Source: Lathyrus oleraceus
Lineage: Eukaryota > Streptophyta > Magnoliopsida > Fabales > Fabaceae
DNA: 64,000 nucleotides
NCBI RefSeq assembly: GCF_024323335.1
Contig: NC_066580.1
Coordinates: forward strand, 443,587,851-443,651,850
Direction: 5' to 3'
Below the pieces are notes generated by a model that searched no databases, had not been told where the DNA came from, and worked only from the letters and a program-made list of their open reading frames with translations. The position numbers and the translations under genes were made by a program. Below, piece by piece: positions 34,075 through 45,559 of this stretch (positions are counted from its first letter, which is position 1; each line of letters opens with the position of its first letter).

Positions 34075-37000
34075 TCAAAAAGGAATAGTGGCCCTCATCT
34101 GATCATACTTTTTCTTCGCCAAGCCAATCTTATATTGAACAGCCGCTTGAACCCCTCTGAGGCGTGCAATATCTTCGTTCATAGCAGTAGCCTTTTCGAC
34201 ATGATCTACGCTCTACTTCGCCAGATCATCAGTTTCAGTACTATCCAAGCCTTGAATAGCAGTCTGCTTCGCCTTAGCATCGGAAATCTTCTTCTGCAAT
34301 TCTGCAATATGAGATTCCCAGAGAGGTATCGAGCAGTATAAGTGTCGAATTCTGCTTGGGCTGATTTTCTGGAAGCGGCTAACTCCTCAGAAGTTTGTGA
34401 AGTTCGAAGGGCATTGTCAAACTCAGTGGCTTAAGCTTTTTCAGTTGATAGAAGCTTTGCTTTGGCATCCACCTCCCTATGGTATTCAGCACAAACCTGG
34501 TCAATGAGGTTTTGAATGTCGATAAGGGCTTCACCTATATCAGTGGGGCAAGCAGTGATGTTAATCTTGCTTATCGGCTTCTTTATGCTAAATCTCGATC
34601 CCACATTATTCCTTAATTCCTCAAAGAGATCTACATCAAAAACTGCCTTCTTCACTTGCTGAAGGAGTTCGTCATGTGATGCTTCGTTTGCACTAGCACC
34701 AGAATGGGTCGAAGCTCCAGAAATGCTTTGCTCTCAAGAAGACTCTCTTTGAGCCATCATTAACCTTACATACTTGAGGGGATCATTTTTTAAAAGCTTT
34801 TTTCTCCTCCTCAGTAAGTGATATAGGCGAAGTCTGGGTGATGGATGGTCGAACTTTAATTGGATTTGGGACCGTGTCGACATTGGCATCACCAGCTCCA
34901 GTTTGATTTCCTTCAGGATCAGCTTCTCCCACATTCATGTCTTCATCGTCTTGAAAGTACCCCTCAATCTCATCAGAATCTTGATCATCCTCATCAGCAT
35001 CATTCGAAGGAAACGCAACTCTTGCAGGAGAATTACTGGGAGTATCCTCAGAATCTTCTTTCTCTGCTGAGTCCTTCTCATCAGCGTGCTGCGAATCTCT
35101 TTTACCATCTTCACTAGGGGAAGAGGTTTCTTTTTCGTTCTGGGCGTTATCTGCTTCGAGATTTTGGACCCCATTCGAAGATCCTTTGTTTTAGACAACA
35201 CCGTTGATTGTTGGAGGAGGAGATGGATTCATGCCGCTCGAAGGATCACTCTGATTGGCGGTAGAAATGAGGGGAGTGTTGGGTTTGTCCTGAAAGCAAA
35301 GTGTTAGAATAAAGTGTAAGTTTGTCGAAAGATAAAACACTCAAGGTCGAAGTCTACTTGTTGAGCCTCAGGATCAGAAGCATTGCTCCCAGTATGCTCC
35401 AGCGCTGCGCCACTAGAGGGTTGGGATTGAGTTTTCTTTGGAAGAGGAGGGAGAATGTTGGTTTCGACACCTTGTTGTTTATTTGTTTGGTAAGGGGCAA
35501 TTGTTGCCTTAATCTTTTTCTGCTTTTTCTTAAGTGGAGTTGGAGGAGTATCTTTTTCATCATCTTCGACAAGAATTATATTAGCAGTAGAGACTTTTCT
35601 TTTCTTGAGCGTCAAAGGGGGCTTGCCACTACCCTGAAAAAGAAAATTATACATAGTTAGAAAAATACGAAAGAGACAAAGAAGTTATTTGATGTAATAC
35701 CTTTGAACTCTTCTTCGTTTTCTCTGGAGCAGCACCAGAAGGCACTCCCTGGCTTGAAGAGGTGGTTGGCTTAGAAGCAGTATTCGAACTAGCTTTTGCC
35801 GCAGGCTTCTCTTTCTTCGCCACCTTCCTTTCGACAGCTAAAGAAGAATGTGAGTTAGTCGAAACATGCAAATGTTTAAAAGATTGGCAAAAAGACGAAA
35901 GGGAGTTGTAAAACCAAGAAATCCAAACATTCCACACCTTTACATGTCGGAGAAGTAATTCTCACGACATCTAAGTCGAAGTGAAGAAAGCCTTTGAAAC
36001 TGTCTAAGGTATGTTTGGTTGCAATTACTCTTTTGGCAGGTTTTTGTTTGTCATTTTTTATTATATGAAAAATGTCCCCACATATGAACCAGTCTGGATA
36101 AGGGGAAAAAATGACAAAGCAAAATCTGCACTGGGTAAATTTGGAAATTTGGGTGGTTCGCACTCAAAGGCCAAATCATATTTAAATTCAGGTTTTACCG
36201 CTTTGAGAGATTTTCTTTTGGCAATTTGCTTTTCGAATTTTTCTTTTAAAATTGGCGCTGCATCACAAACGGTTCGAACAAGGTCCGTTGGGTCATAGAC
36301 AGTTTCAAAGTACTTTTGGAATGCTTAGATTTCTTCAGAGTGAGTAAGCTTACCCTTGTGGACATTTTCCTGCAAAGATGAAAAGGCCTTCGTTAGACGT
36401 TCTTTGATTTCAGCAGTAGAAAACATATTTTGGGAATAGAAATCTGTCCACCAAGTGGCAAAACCATTGGTGGAGTAGAACGACGGTTGGTAGGCTATTA
36501 ATTGGAATTCAGCAAAATTTGCATGGAATTCTTTGTGGATGGCAATGTCTCGAGTGCTCCATTCAGTCCCTGCACAGCCGATCTCGTGCTTTCCTTTGAA
36601 TAAAGAAACAGGAATAAGTTGACACAACCCAAATTATCGAGAGACAAAATTAGGTTGATAAGCCAACAAACACACATGGCTCTTTACTGGTAGGATCCTA
36701 GAAACAAGCAACCTTGAGAAGAGGAAGGCACGCCATATATCTTCGATCTCTGTGTTGGCGTCCTTCACAACATCTTCGAGCGAGGCAGTAAACCAGGAAG
36801 GACCATGGGTTCGACTGGCAAAAGTAGCCATCGAAGGAAGGAAATGGTGACGCTTCGAGAACATCAAGGTGTATTTGGTGAGGGAAGTTTGTAAGTTATC
36901 AACATCATCAGCTGGAGTCAGTCGAAGGAGTCTGGTGCCCTCAATGCTTCGATTTATTATCTTTGGGGCACTTTCATCGATGTTTCCTCGTGTTGGCAAA

Positions 37001-38025
37001 AAGGATTCAAAAGTGGCATTAAGCCACAATTGAAGAAGCCAATAAGGCCCAGATAGTAATAAATTGGTACCATCTTCATACTCCTTTAACTTAGCACTAG
37101 CCGATCCTAGACTTTCATACAAACTAGCCAATAAGAGTTCACTCAAACACAGTCTTCAACCAGCATGCAATTGGTTAGCGAGTGTTAATAATATCTTTGC
37201 AACTTGCAGAGATTTGCAGCAAAAGAAGAACTTGGACAACCATAGACCTAAGAATGCTATATGTTCTATATCAGAAACTTCTTCCCCATCAGCGTGATAC
37301 AGATTAATGTAAGTACTGAACGAAGCGTTCTTGACGTTGAAGTCAATCAAGTTTTCGCAGTCTTGGTAGGGGTCGAAGGTTTCTCCTGTTGGAGGAAGTC
37401 CAGCGATGACAGCTACGTCGAAAAGCGTAGGAGTCATCATTCCACAAGGGAGATGAAAGGTGTTATATGTGTTATCCCAGAAATATAGGCTGGATAATAA
37501 TAAAGGCTGGCAGAAACTAAACCCCAATTTCGACATCTGGATTAGGTCAAAAATACCCAATTCTTTCCAAAATGAAGCTTTCTTCTTCTCAACTTTAGTT
37601 AACCAAGCTAGATAGGATTTGTCCAAGGTTGGACAAGACCGAAAGGGTCTGAAACTATCAGTAATAAAATCCAGTTGAAAAGCCTCCCTTTGGACTGGAT
37701 CCTCATTATTCTTGGAGGAAATAGTTTTGTTGGCTATGGGTTTGGTATTATGATAACAGGGAAAAAACTTCGCACATTTCTCTAAATGTTCTTCAGAAAC
37801 TAATGGGCCTAAAAACCCTAAAGCATTTCCAGAAATTAAGGAATGAACCATTACCTGAGAAGCAAAAATTGCTTTCTGTTCTTTCATAAGTTTTGGAACA
37901 GTGATGTACTCCCGATCCCCAACAGTGATGGTTGTGCTAGTTGGAATGTTCTGAGAAGCAGAACTTTTTGAGGATCCATCACCTTTGATGTTCTTTGATT
38001 GCTTTTGCTGTTTATCAGAAGACAT
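34075..38025 (-). pseudogene. TE-B antisense multi-exon ORF with plant mobile domain
   Basis: Opposite in strand to the rest of TE-B, between integrase and the 3' LTR. ATG at 38023-38025. Exon 1 (to 35938) carries the PMD signature around NTFHLPCGMMTPTLFDVAVI and LGLW. It has in-frame stops at 37156, 36634 and 36325 and one frameshift near 36060. Canonical introns are visible: donor AAAG|GTGTGG at 35937, acceptor TTTAG at 35838; exon 2 35837-35701; acceptor TTTCAG at 35634; exon 3 35633-35341. A fourth, Ser/Asp/Glu-rich exon from about 35289 leads to a coiled-coil C-terminus (LIDQVCAEYHREVDAKAKLL) and a stop at 34075-34077. The donor of intron 3 is unclear. Antisense ORFs with PMD are known in Tat elements; their role is not established. 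Confidence 0.78.
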
Positions 38026-38455
38026 TGTTATGGGTTTTTGGAGATTTTGAAGGATTAGGGTTTTAGGGAAGAAGAAACGTTTTCAGAGAGGTTTTAGAAG
38101 ATGAACTTAGGTTGGAAATGAAGATTTTTGTAAAAAGAAAGAAAGAAATGACAAGTGAGTTTTTATAGTGTCAACCTACGAAGCTGACTGGTCACGCTTT
38201 ACCAGGGTAGTGGGCCACGTGGTGGTTTTTCTGAGAAAAGGGTACATGGATTACTATTCATTTTCTTGGAAGTTGAAATTCATGATGACAAATAACTACG
38301 CACACGTTCTGATGAGACGTTTTGAAAAAGTTAATCATGATTAACTGACAAATGTGGAATTTTAGGTCTATGAAAGGTCTCTGATCGAAATCTGGTGATT
38401 ACAAAAAATGCCCATTTCTACATTGACTCGAAATGGACATTTATTGGGGGAAATT

Positions 38456-39392
38456 TATTAACTAGAGATTTCGACAAATAGTTGAAGCTCTTTGGAAATG
38501 TTGAATTTTGGAGAATAAATAAAAAATGGCTGTGTCGAAGCTGTTTGTTGAATTCTTTTCTTGGGTGAACAAATCTTTATGGTCGAAGCCTGAGACTTAG
38601 AAGATTTTTGGATTTCCACAAAGCTCTCTTCGACGTAGGCGTTTTGGCAGAGTCGAAGCTTCAAGCAGGAAGATTTGAAATTTAAACGAAGCAGTTTCGT
38701 CAGACCAACACGTGGAAACATCTGAGACATGCAACACTTGAAAATGTCGAACGTGGCAGTCATCTATGTAGAGACCGTTAGGGTCGAATTGTTATAAATA
38801 GGGGTCTTAGTTTTAGATTTCAAGGTGTGTTCAAACAGATATACAGAAATTCACAAAATATACTCGAAGTACCAGAGCGAGAGAAAAGAGTTTTACGCTG
38901 AAAATGTATGTATGAAGAACACCATAAGTTTCGTTCATATTATCTATTTCATGCAAGTCATTTAAATTAAAGTTATTCACTGCCTTTTATTCTGTCGAAT
39001 TGCCCTTATTTTCAGTATTTTATCATCATTTTTACTTTTGCATTTACATTTCGCCAAGTCTTCATTTCCAGTACTTTCTCGAAACTTAAAGCATTTACTT
39101 CGAGTCACTTATCTTTACCCTTTCCAAGTATTTTCGTTATCTTTAAAAAACCTTTTACTACAAAGTGACCGTCATTTACTTTATTCATAAAGTCATAAGT
39201 GTCGTTTAGAATTGTTGTCAAAACACTTTTCGTTATCCATAAACCAGAAACAAACTTAACCATGAGGCAAATCACCGTAATGATAGTTCTTGAGACACAA
39301 GTCCTAGGATCAATCTAGTCGATCCTGTAAGTTGCCAAAAATATATAAATTTGGAAGACTAGCGGTTGTTTATCAGAAATCACTGGTAAACA
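38456..39392 (+). repeat. TE-B 3' LTR
   Basis: 937 bp, TATTAACTAG...CTGGTAAACA, so the first dinucleotide has mutated from TG to TA. TATA box TATAAATA at 38793-38800. A purine-rich GGGGGAAA just upstream (about 38445) is the likely polypurine tract. It contains a 23-bp segment (near 38674) missing from the 5' copy. Confidence 0.93.
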
Positions 39393-40079
39393 ATAGGTAA
39401 GTTGATTTTCTCCATATTGATCAAAAACCAAATAAAGTGTTTGTGATCCCAAGAGATTTGATAAGCACTCCATTCTCTTGGAATCAAACAACCAATCAAT
39501 ATTCTGAACAAAAGCCTATTCTCAATCTTCATGTTCTTCACTTTACCAAAATCATCAGATTTGAGGAATATAAGTTGCTTGATCACACTTGATTCTGGGC
39601 CGTCATCTTTTGTGTTCAGAGGACATCTTCCTTTGTTATCTATACCCATAAGTTTGGCAATGTGATTATGAGAGGTTGTCACTTCTACCCCCATAAAAAC
39701 AGACTTGATTTCCATCTCCTTGAACTAATTCAGACCCATTTCAACCCTAGATTTCCCTTTGAAATCTTTATTCTCGGTAATTTTTTGACTTTCTTCAATA
39801 ACAGCAACACCTTCATCAAAGACCTCAACCCTAACCTAAAAATATTTCACCAGGTAGGGAAAGGTTGGACCATTGAGCATATCAAAGAAGTTCATCCAAC
39901 CTTGAGCTTTGAAATATTCTTTTAAAGGATACCCATTAATCCTAAAAGATTTGAAGTCAATAACTTGTTCTACAATTACCTTTAGATCCTCACCTTTGAG
40001 CTTCATAGTTCTATGCTTGATATGGATATTCTTTTTCAGAATCTACAACCATGGGAGCTTGATTTGAGGTAGATGCCAT
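39393..40079 (-). pseudogene. TE-A extra (envelope-like) ORF, N-terminal part
   Basis: Minus-strand ATG at 40077-40079 opens MASTSNQAPMVVD, then a frameshift near 40020, then GEDLKVIVEQVIDFKSFRING and YFKAQGWMNFFDML, two stops, and the open block 39715-39400 with MEIKSVFMGVEVTT, FRILIGCLIPREWSAYQISW and HFIWFLINMEKINLP. The reading is cut by TE-B and continues at 7457. This N-terminal domain resembles the putative plant transposon protein domain common in legume retrotransposon extra ORFs; function unknown. Confidence 0.68.
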
Positions 40080-40574
40080 TACAATGGAGTTTTAGGGTTC
40101 TAAAGGGGTTTAGAGAAAAATGGGTGTTTTTTTAGAATGCTTAAGAACGAAAGTATGGATTGGTGATATGAGAGAGAGAGAATGTGTGTGATATATTAAA
40201 ACATTTAAGTTCCTTGAGTGAAAAAAGGTTTTTGTTTTGAATAAAATAAAAGTTAATGACAAATGGGTGTGAGACACAATATTCAAAAATAATTTCATCA
40301 TTATCCAGCAGTTATTATCTAATACCTAAGAAACCACGTGTCAGGAGACCTTTCCTATTCGTTACACATAAGTGGACATATGTTAAAAAAATTAGAAACT
40401 TTTCAACGTATATGTTGTCAGAGGCAACTAATCATATTCTAAGCATCAGAGGCTCCTATTTATCATAAGCTAGTTCATAGCTTCAGATCATCATCAGACT
40501 CCGATCCTCCATTCATAAGCAAGCATTATTCGTTTACAAAATACATGTTCAAATTCTTTTTAATAAAATCATTT
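40080..40574 (-). other. TE-A spacer between RNase H and extra ORF
   Basis: Non-coding link between the two TE-A genes, about 0.5 kb, with a short GA run near 40170. No feature recognised. Confidence 0.5.
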
Positions 40575-40749
40575 ATTTTATAGTAAGAGGCTTGGTAAAT
40601 ATATCAACTCATTGATGATTAATATCAATGAACTGTATATTTATCACACCCTTCTGAACATAGTCTATAATAAAATGATGTTTTATTTCTATGTGTTTGG
40701 TTATAGAATGTTGAACATGATTCTTTGTCAAACATATAGCAACAGTATT
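40575..40749 (-). pseudogene. TE-A RNase H, C-terminal end
   Basis: Minus strand reads AICLTKNHVQHSITKHIEIK, HHFI, DYVQKGVINIQFI and DIFTKPLTIK, the standard end of Ty1/copia RNase H, with one stop where Trp is expected (Q*VDIFTKP). It is interrupted at its start by TE-C and continues at 62441. Flanking bases GTATT (40745-40749) are one copy of the TE-C target duplication. Confidence 0.88.
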
Positions 40750-40974
40750 TGAAGGAGAAGAGTGATCCAAAATGCAGCGGAATTTAAAAAATTTCTCCTT
40801 TAGTGATCCTTACGAATGGGCATGATCAGTGATAGAATCGTTACCTCTTGTGGCGATTGTAACCTTTGATGCAGATCTACGGAGCGATCACGAACGTTGA
40901 ACAATGACAACGCCTCTACTCAGTCCACACGAACAGATTCCTTCAATCCCAGTGCTGGCTGCTACGAATGAAGG
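40750..40974 (-). repeat. TE-C 3' LTR, outer fragment
   Basis: Starts TGAAGGAGAAGAG on the plus strand, as the right LTR does at 61044, and stops at the TE-D insertion (GAAGG at 40970-40974). It differs from the right LTR at roughly a dozen sites in 225 bp. Confidence 0.92.
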
Positions 40975-42990
40975 TGTCATACCCCAAAATTTGCCCATCA
41001 ATAGTTCAAGACATTTTTCCAGGGCACTCCGACTCATTTTTATGACACTGATCTCAAAGGAATGAAGGCCCAGCTCACGAATGGCCCAATCCACAAAATG
41101 GCCCAAACTGGCCTGTTCGCTACGCGCTCGCTACACGCTCGCCTAGCGAACGTTCGCTACACGCTCGCCTAGCGAAGCAAACGTTCGCTACCAGCTCGCC
41201 TAGCGAAGCTGACAGACAACAGAAAATTTCGGGCTTCATTCTGAGCCCATTAGGTCATGAAAAAGAGCATTATAAATACCAGCACTTCAGTAATGAAAGG
41301 AGGACGAAAAAAGGAGAGAGGAGAACTCTAGCAAGCAAACCCTAGCGCTCACAGACGGAAAACCCTGAAGGAAAAGCCGGCGGCCGCAAAGCTACCTCCG
41401 TCCAACTCAATCCGGCTCGCCAATTCAGCATTACCACTCCATTGCAAACAGGTTTGCACTACTATTATCGCTTTATTTTCTTAATTTGCATGTGATACCA
41501 CTTTATGTTCGTAACTTGCATGTGATATTATAATTGAATTCATAAACATATTGGAGGTTTTGCATGTGAATTTAAGTGTGCCTGAATATTGTGAATGCTG
41601 AACCATGTAATTATGTGTTGGATGCCATAAGCCATGCCGCAGGTTGAAGTCATACTATTATGAAATTCAAAACCCGCAGCCGCTCGCTAGCACATCGCTA
41701 AGCGAGCATGTAGCGAATATTCGCTAGGTCTTCGCTAGGCGAGGCAGGCGCGAACCTAACAGTAGCCATCTTTTCTGTTATGACTTTTCATTCATGTTTT
41801 ATCATAGCCAGGCATTGTTTATTTGATCCTATTACTGTTGTGATTTCTTTTGCGGTGTAATCCTCGATTGCACCCTGATTTGGTATGCTAACCCGTTTGT
41901 TGAATTTTGCAAAGGTTCATATGTCCCAGAAAAAAAGACCGCCGTTAGGTCTTCCACTTTATTTGTGGGATACCCTTGGGGAGGCTCACCCTAAATTGCT
42001 TAATTAATTTTAATGTGTTAATTTTAATAATTAATTTTAATAATTAATTTTAATGTATTAATTTTAATGTATTATTTTTAATGTATTGATTTTAATGTGG
42101 AGATTCATCATAATCACCTAATTAACTTTAAAATGCGGCCTTTAAATATGTGATCTTGGACCTCTCTTTTGCCTTATGATATTACGGTATTACGGTCATG
42201 TCCCGCGAATGTGGGGATACACTTAGCAATGGCCCTTCGATTAAATCATCATAAAATAAATCATAGTCCCTCGGATGTTGCCTTCGAATATATGATTTCG
42301 TCCCTCGATGACCCTTCGGTGTAGCCTGCGGTTAAATGATGATCATCCCTCCGAATGCTAAGGTATCCTTACAACTGTTGCCTTCAATGACCTATCGATG
42401 ACCCTACGATGACCCTTTTACATCCAAAGGATAAAACTACTTACTTCTCAATAGTAAGGACAGTTTTACCCTCATAAGGATAGGAAACGTTCATAACGAC
42501 CTTAGGAAGGTATAACTCTCAATTACTGGATCATAACCTAAAATATTTTCAACACCTCACACCTTTCAAAACCTCTTTTGGAAAATCACCACTGGGTATA
42601 CATTCATACTAGAATCATTACCGAGTTATGTTTTTCTAAACAATTTTCAAAACTAAACGAGATAACCACTTTGTATACATTCATACGAGAATCATTACAA
42701 AGTTAAACCCTCTTTTCAAAACATTTTCTAAGCCGTTCACAAGCACTTTTTCAGACAAGAAAAATAACATAAGTGATCCAGCAATTAAGAGCCCATGGAT
42801 AACCATGGATACAAAGGGTGCTAATACCTTCCCTTTGTATAATGTACCTCCCGAACCCAAAATCTATTGAGGTCTTTCCTGTTCTTTTCCACCTTTCCTT
42901 ATTGGATAAAAGAAAAGTCGGTGGCGACTCTTGCTATCCGCGACATTGCGATTAAAAGCAAAACACCCCAAGTCAGTTCACCGTATGACA
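40975..42990 (+). repeat. TE-D 5' LTR
   Basis: 2016 bp, TGTCATACCCC...CCGTATGACA, with matching inverted ends TGTCATA/TATGACA. TATA box TATAAAT at 41271-41277. It holds three copies of CTCGCCTAGCGAA (41138-41210) and the reverse-complement motif TTCGCTAGGCGAG with variants (41685-41745). TTTTAATGTATTAA repeats lie near 42000-42090. Confidence 0.95.
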
Positions 42991-42994
42991 GAAC

Positions 42995-43013
42995 TGGCGA
43001 CTCTGCTGGGGAC
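42995..43013 (+). promoter_or_regulatory. TE-D primer binding site
   Basis: TGGCGACTCTGCTGGGGAC four bases after the LTR, of the same type as TE-E's. It would anneal to a tRNA 3' end to start minus-strand DNA synthesis. Confidence 0.9.
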
Positions 43014-43696
43014 GCTCTAAAAAGAGAGGTTACCTTAAAAACAAGATCACTTATTCCAAATTGTCTGATTTACTTTTAAGGGATTGCTTGGGTATTCTTG
43101 AGTGAAAGATCCTACACCCGGATCTAGTGTACCTTAGGTAAGTAGCAATAGATCATCGCGACTATCCGGCGTATACTGGAATGGTTAAAATGATGGCTAC
43201 GGTTAATGTGACACTTTGGATGTCCTGATGTTCCTCATGTTTACTTGAGGAAAAATTTGGCTTCTGCGTGGTGTCATTAAAGCATTAACCAGACCTTTAG
43301 AACCCTAATTGACTCATCCTAGCCATTAGAAAGTAGTGAGATAACTGGCTTCGGTTCCGACTGGGGTTGGTTGAGACTCGATACTACACTCTTTGAGATT
43401 GGACTTTAGGGAAGCTTCGGTCAACCACTTGGTGTTGCACTGAAGTGGACTTAAAGGAAGGTCGATGATCTGAGATCCTTTTAGAACCCGGTTACTATTC
43501 TAGGACAGGTTGAACCAACTAAACTTCAGTGGGGAGGGTACTTACCTATAGAACTCATGCAAGCCTTAAAACCTAGGAATGATGGTTGTGTGACTTGCTT
43601 GTGCTTGTTATTTATTTAACCTCATAACATCATAACATCATGACATCATAACATTGTACTAACCATTTCAAGGACTTAGGGATTTAACTTTGCTCT

Positions 43697-43701
<5 letters not shown>

Positions 43702-43749
<48 letters not shown>
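43702..43749 (+). repeat. 48-base A run in TE-D leader
   Basis: An uninterrupted run of A between the PBS and gag, about 140 bp before the gag start. Its length is probably unstable. The rest of 43014-43887 is leader with no gene. Confidence 0.95.
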
Positions 43750-43753
<4 letters not shown>

Positions 43754-43887
43754 CCTTTTTTTGGTAGTTTATGCAAAGTTAAATTCCAAAAGTCCTTGAA
43801 AACATTTCATACATTGCATAGCATAACATAGCATAACAGATACTCTAAAGGGATCAGTGTTCTCACGGTTTTCCTCCAAATAGAAAA

Positions 43888-45384
43888 ATGGATCTCGAAC
43901 AAACTGTCAAAGATCTCCAGACTCAGAATGCTCAATTCAAGGAGATGATGCTAAGCTTATCCAAGGGGCAGGAGGAACTGAAGGCTCTTCTGGTCGAAAA
44001 GAAGAAAGACAAGAAAGCTGTGAGTTTCATTAACCCAGGAAGAAGGCGTAAAGGACAGGCTACGGGAATCAAGTTTGGAATCCCGAATGGTCCAGAGGAG
44101 GGGGCGGAGAATGACTCAGAGGAAGAGAACGCTGATTTCTCCAACCTTGAGGATGACGATGAGAACTATGAAAATGAACAGTACTCTCCAAGAGATGATA
44201 AGTACAAATTGCTGGAAGAACGCATGCTAGCCATGGAGGGTCAGAAGGCGCCCGGTCTGGATTTTGAAAGTTTGGGTCTAGTCTCCGATGTGATCATTCC
44301 TCGCAAATTCAAGGTCCCCGCTTTCACTCAGTATGATGGGGCATCTTGTCCTCAGATGCATCTGAGAGCTTACGTGAGAAAGATTCAGCCGTATACCACT
44401 AATAAGAAGCTCTGGATCCATTTCTTCCAAGAGAGTCTGTCTGGCGCACAATTGGAGTGGTATTATCAGCTCGAGAGCTCTGACATCCACACATGGACTG
44501 ATTTAGCAACTGCTTTCTATAAACAGTACCAGTATAATTCTGAACTAGCGCCTACTCGGCTACAGTTGCAGAATATGACTATGGGATCTAAAGAAAGCTT
44601 TAAAGAATATGCTCAAAAGTGGAGAGATTTGGCTGGCAGAGTCAAACCCCCTATGACTGACAGAGAATTGGTGGACATGTTCATGGGCACACTGACCGGC
44701 CCATTCTACAGCCATCTACTGGGAAGTTCTTCATCAGGTTTCACTGAACTTATATTAACAGGTGAACGTGTTGAAAGCGGCATCCGAAGTGGAAAGATAC
44801 AGGCGGCTGCCTCTGCAAGTACTAAAAGGTCCTATCAGGGGAGGAATGAATCAAATGCTGTGTACGGTCAAAAGGGTCGTAACAAGAAAAACCGTGACCA
44901 CGACATTGGAGCAGTTACGATTGCAGCACCACCATCTCAAAACTTCCAGCAAAGACCAGACAGACCAAGAAGGCAGTTTACCAAGCTCAATATGACTTTA
45001 GCACAAGCACTGCAAAGTATGCTAAAGGTAAACTTAATCACTCTCAGAGGTCCTCCTACAAATGTCAACACTACTTCGCCTCGTTATAATCCCAATGCCA
45101 GGTGTGCATATCACTCCGATAGCCCCGGGCACGATACAAACGATTGTTGGCTGTTAAAGAATAAAATTCAGGACATGATCGACGCTGGGGAAATTGAGTT
45201 CGAGCCTCCGGAGACTCCTAATGTCATCACTGCCCCTCTGCCTAATCATGACAAGACTGTCAATGCTGTGGAGGATACTGATAGCGGTTGTGACTTGGAT
45301 AGCTGGATTCTCCCAATAATTGATGATGGACTCAATAATTGGAAGGCTGAAGACACTATCCCGATTTCCTTTAGTCAGGAGTAA
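43888..45384 (+). CDS. TE-D gag, intact (498 aa)
   Basis: ATG at 43888 (context AAAAATGGA) to TAA at 45382-45384, uninterrupted. Residues 1-45 are a coiled coil (LEQTVKDLQTQNAQFKEMML), followed by an acidic linker to ~110. The capsid domain occupies ~130-290 with IPRKFKVPAFTQYDG, LWIHFFQESLSGAQLEWYY, WTDLATAFYKQYQYN and MTDRELVDMFMGTLTGPFY. A basic RNA-binding stretch follows, then a zinc-knuckle variant CX2HX5HX4C at C406, H409, H415, C420. It forms the particle shell and packages RNA. It is the only complete capsid gene in the window. With LTRs this similar it may still be expressed and could package RNAs sharing TE-D or TE-E signals; that is inference. Confidence 0.93.
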   Translation: MDLEQTVKDLQTQNAQFKEMMLSLSKGQEELKALLVEKKKDKKAVSFINPGRRRKGQATGIKFGIPNGPEEGAENDSEEENADFSNLEDDDENYENEQYSPRDDKYKLLEERMLAMEGQKAPGLDFESLGLVSDVIIPRKFKVPAFTQYDGASCPQMHLRAYVRKIQPYTTNKKLWIHFFQESLSGAQLEWYYQLESSDIHTWTDLATAFYKQYQYNSELAPTRLQLQNMTMGSKESFKEYAQKWRDLAGRVKPPMTDRELVDMFMGTLTGPFYSHLLGSSSSGFTELILTGERVESGIRSGKIQAAASASTKRSYQGRNESNAVYGQKGRNKKNRDHDIGAVTIAAPPSQNFQQRPDRPRRQFTKLNMTLAQALQSMLKVNLITLRGPPTNVNTTSPRYNPNARCAYHSDSPGHDTNDCWLLKNKIQDMIDAGEIEFEPPETPNVITAPLPNHDKTVNAVEDTDSGCDLDSWILPIIDDGLNNWKAEDTIPISFSQE

Positions 45385-45559
45385 TTGTTATTGCTATTTT
45401 AGTGTTTCAAAGCATTGTGTCTAGGCCCGGGGCATAATAGCTAATTTTTCAAGGGTTTTGTCATTTTCATATTCATATTCAATAAATCAATGGACTTTTT
45501 GCATTCAAATATTGCACTCTTTATCTTTCCTGTCATTTTTCAAACAAGCTATGTTTTCT

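Larger units (their letters stand above)
7458..39392 (+). mobile_element. TE-B: Tat-lineage Ty3/gypsy retrotransposon with antisense ORF
   Basis: LTRs are 7458-8371 and 38456-39392; the element totals 31.9 kb, or about 14.1 kb once TE-E is subtracted. The flanks GCAGG (7453-7457) and ATAGG (39393-39397) are a decayed 5-bp target duplication. Order: LTR, primer binding site, gag (split by TE-E), Cys-rich spacer, protease, RT, RNase H, a second RNase H-like domain, integrase, an antisense gene, LTR. The second RNase H before integrase and an antisense ORF between pol and the 3' LTR are known marks of the Tat clade of Ty3/gypsy. All genes carry stops or frameshifts. By eye the LTRs differ at about 19 sites plus one 23-bp indel. 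Confidence 0.93.
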
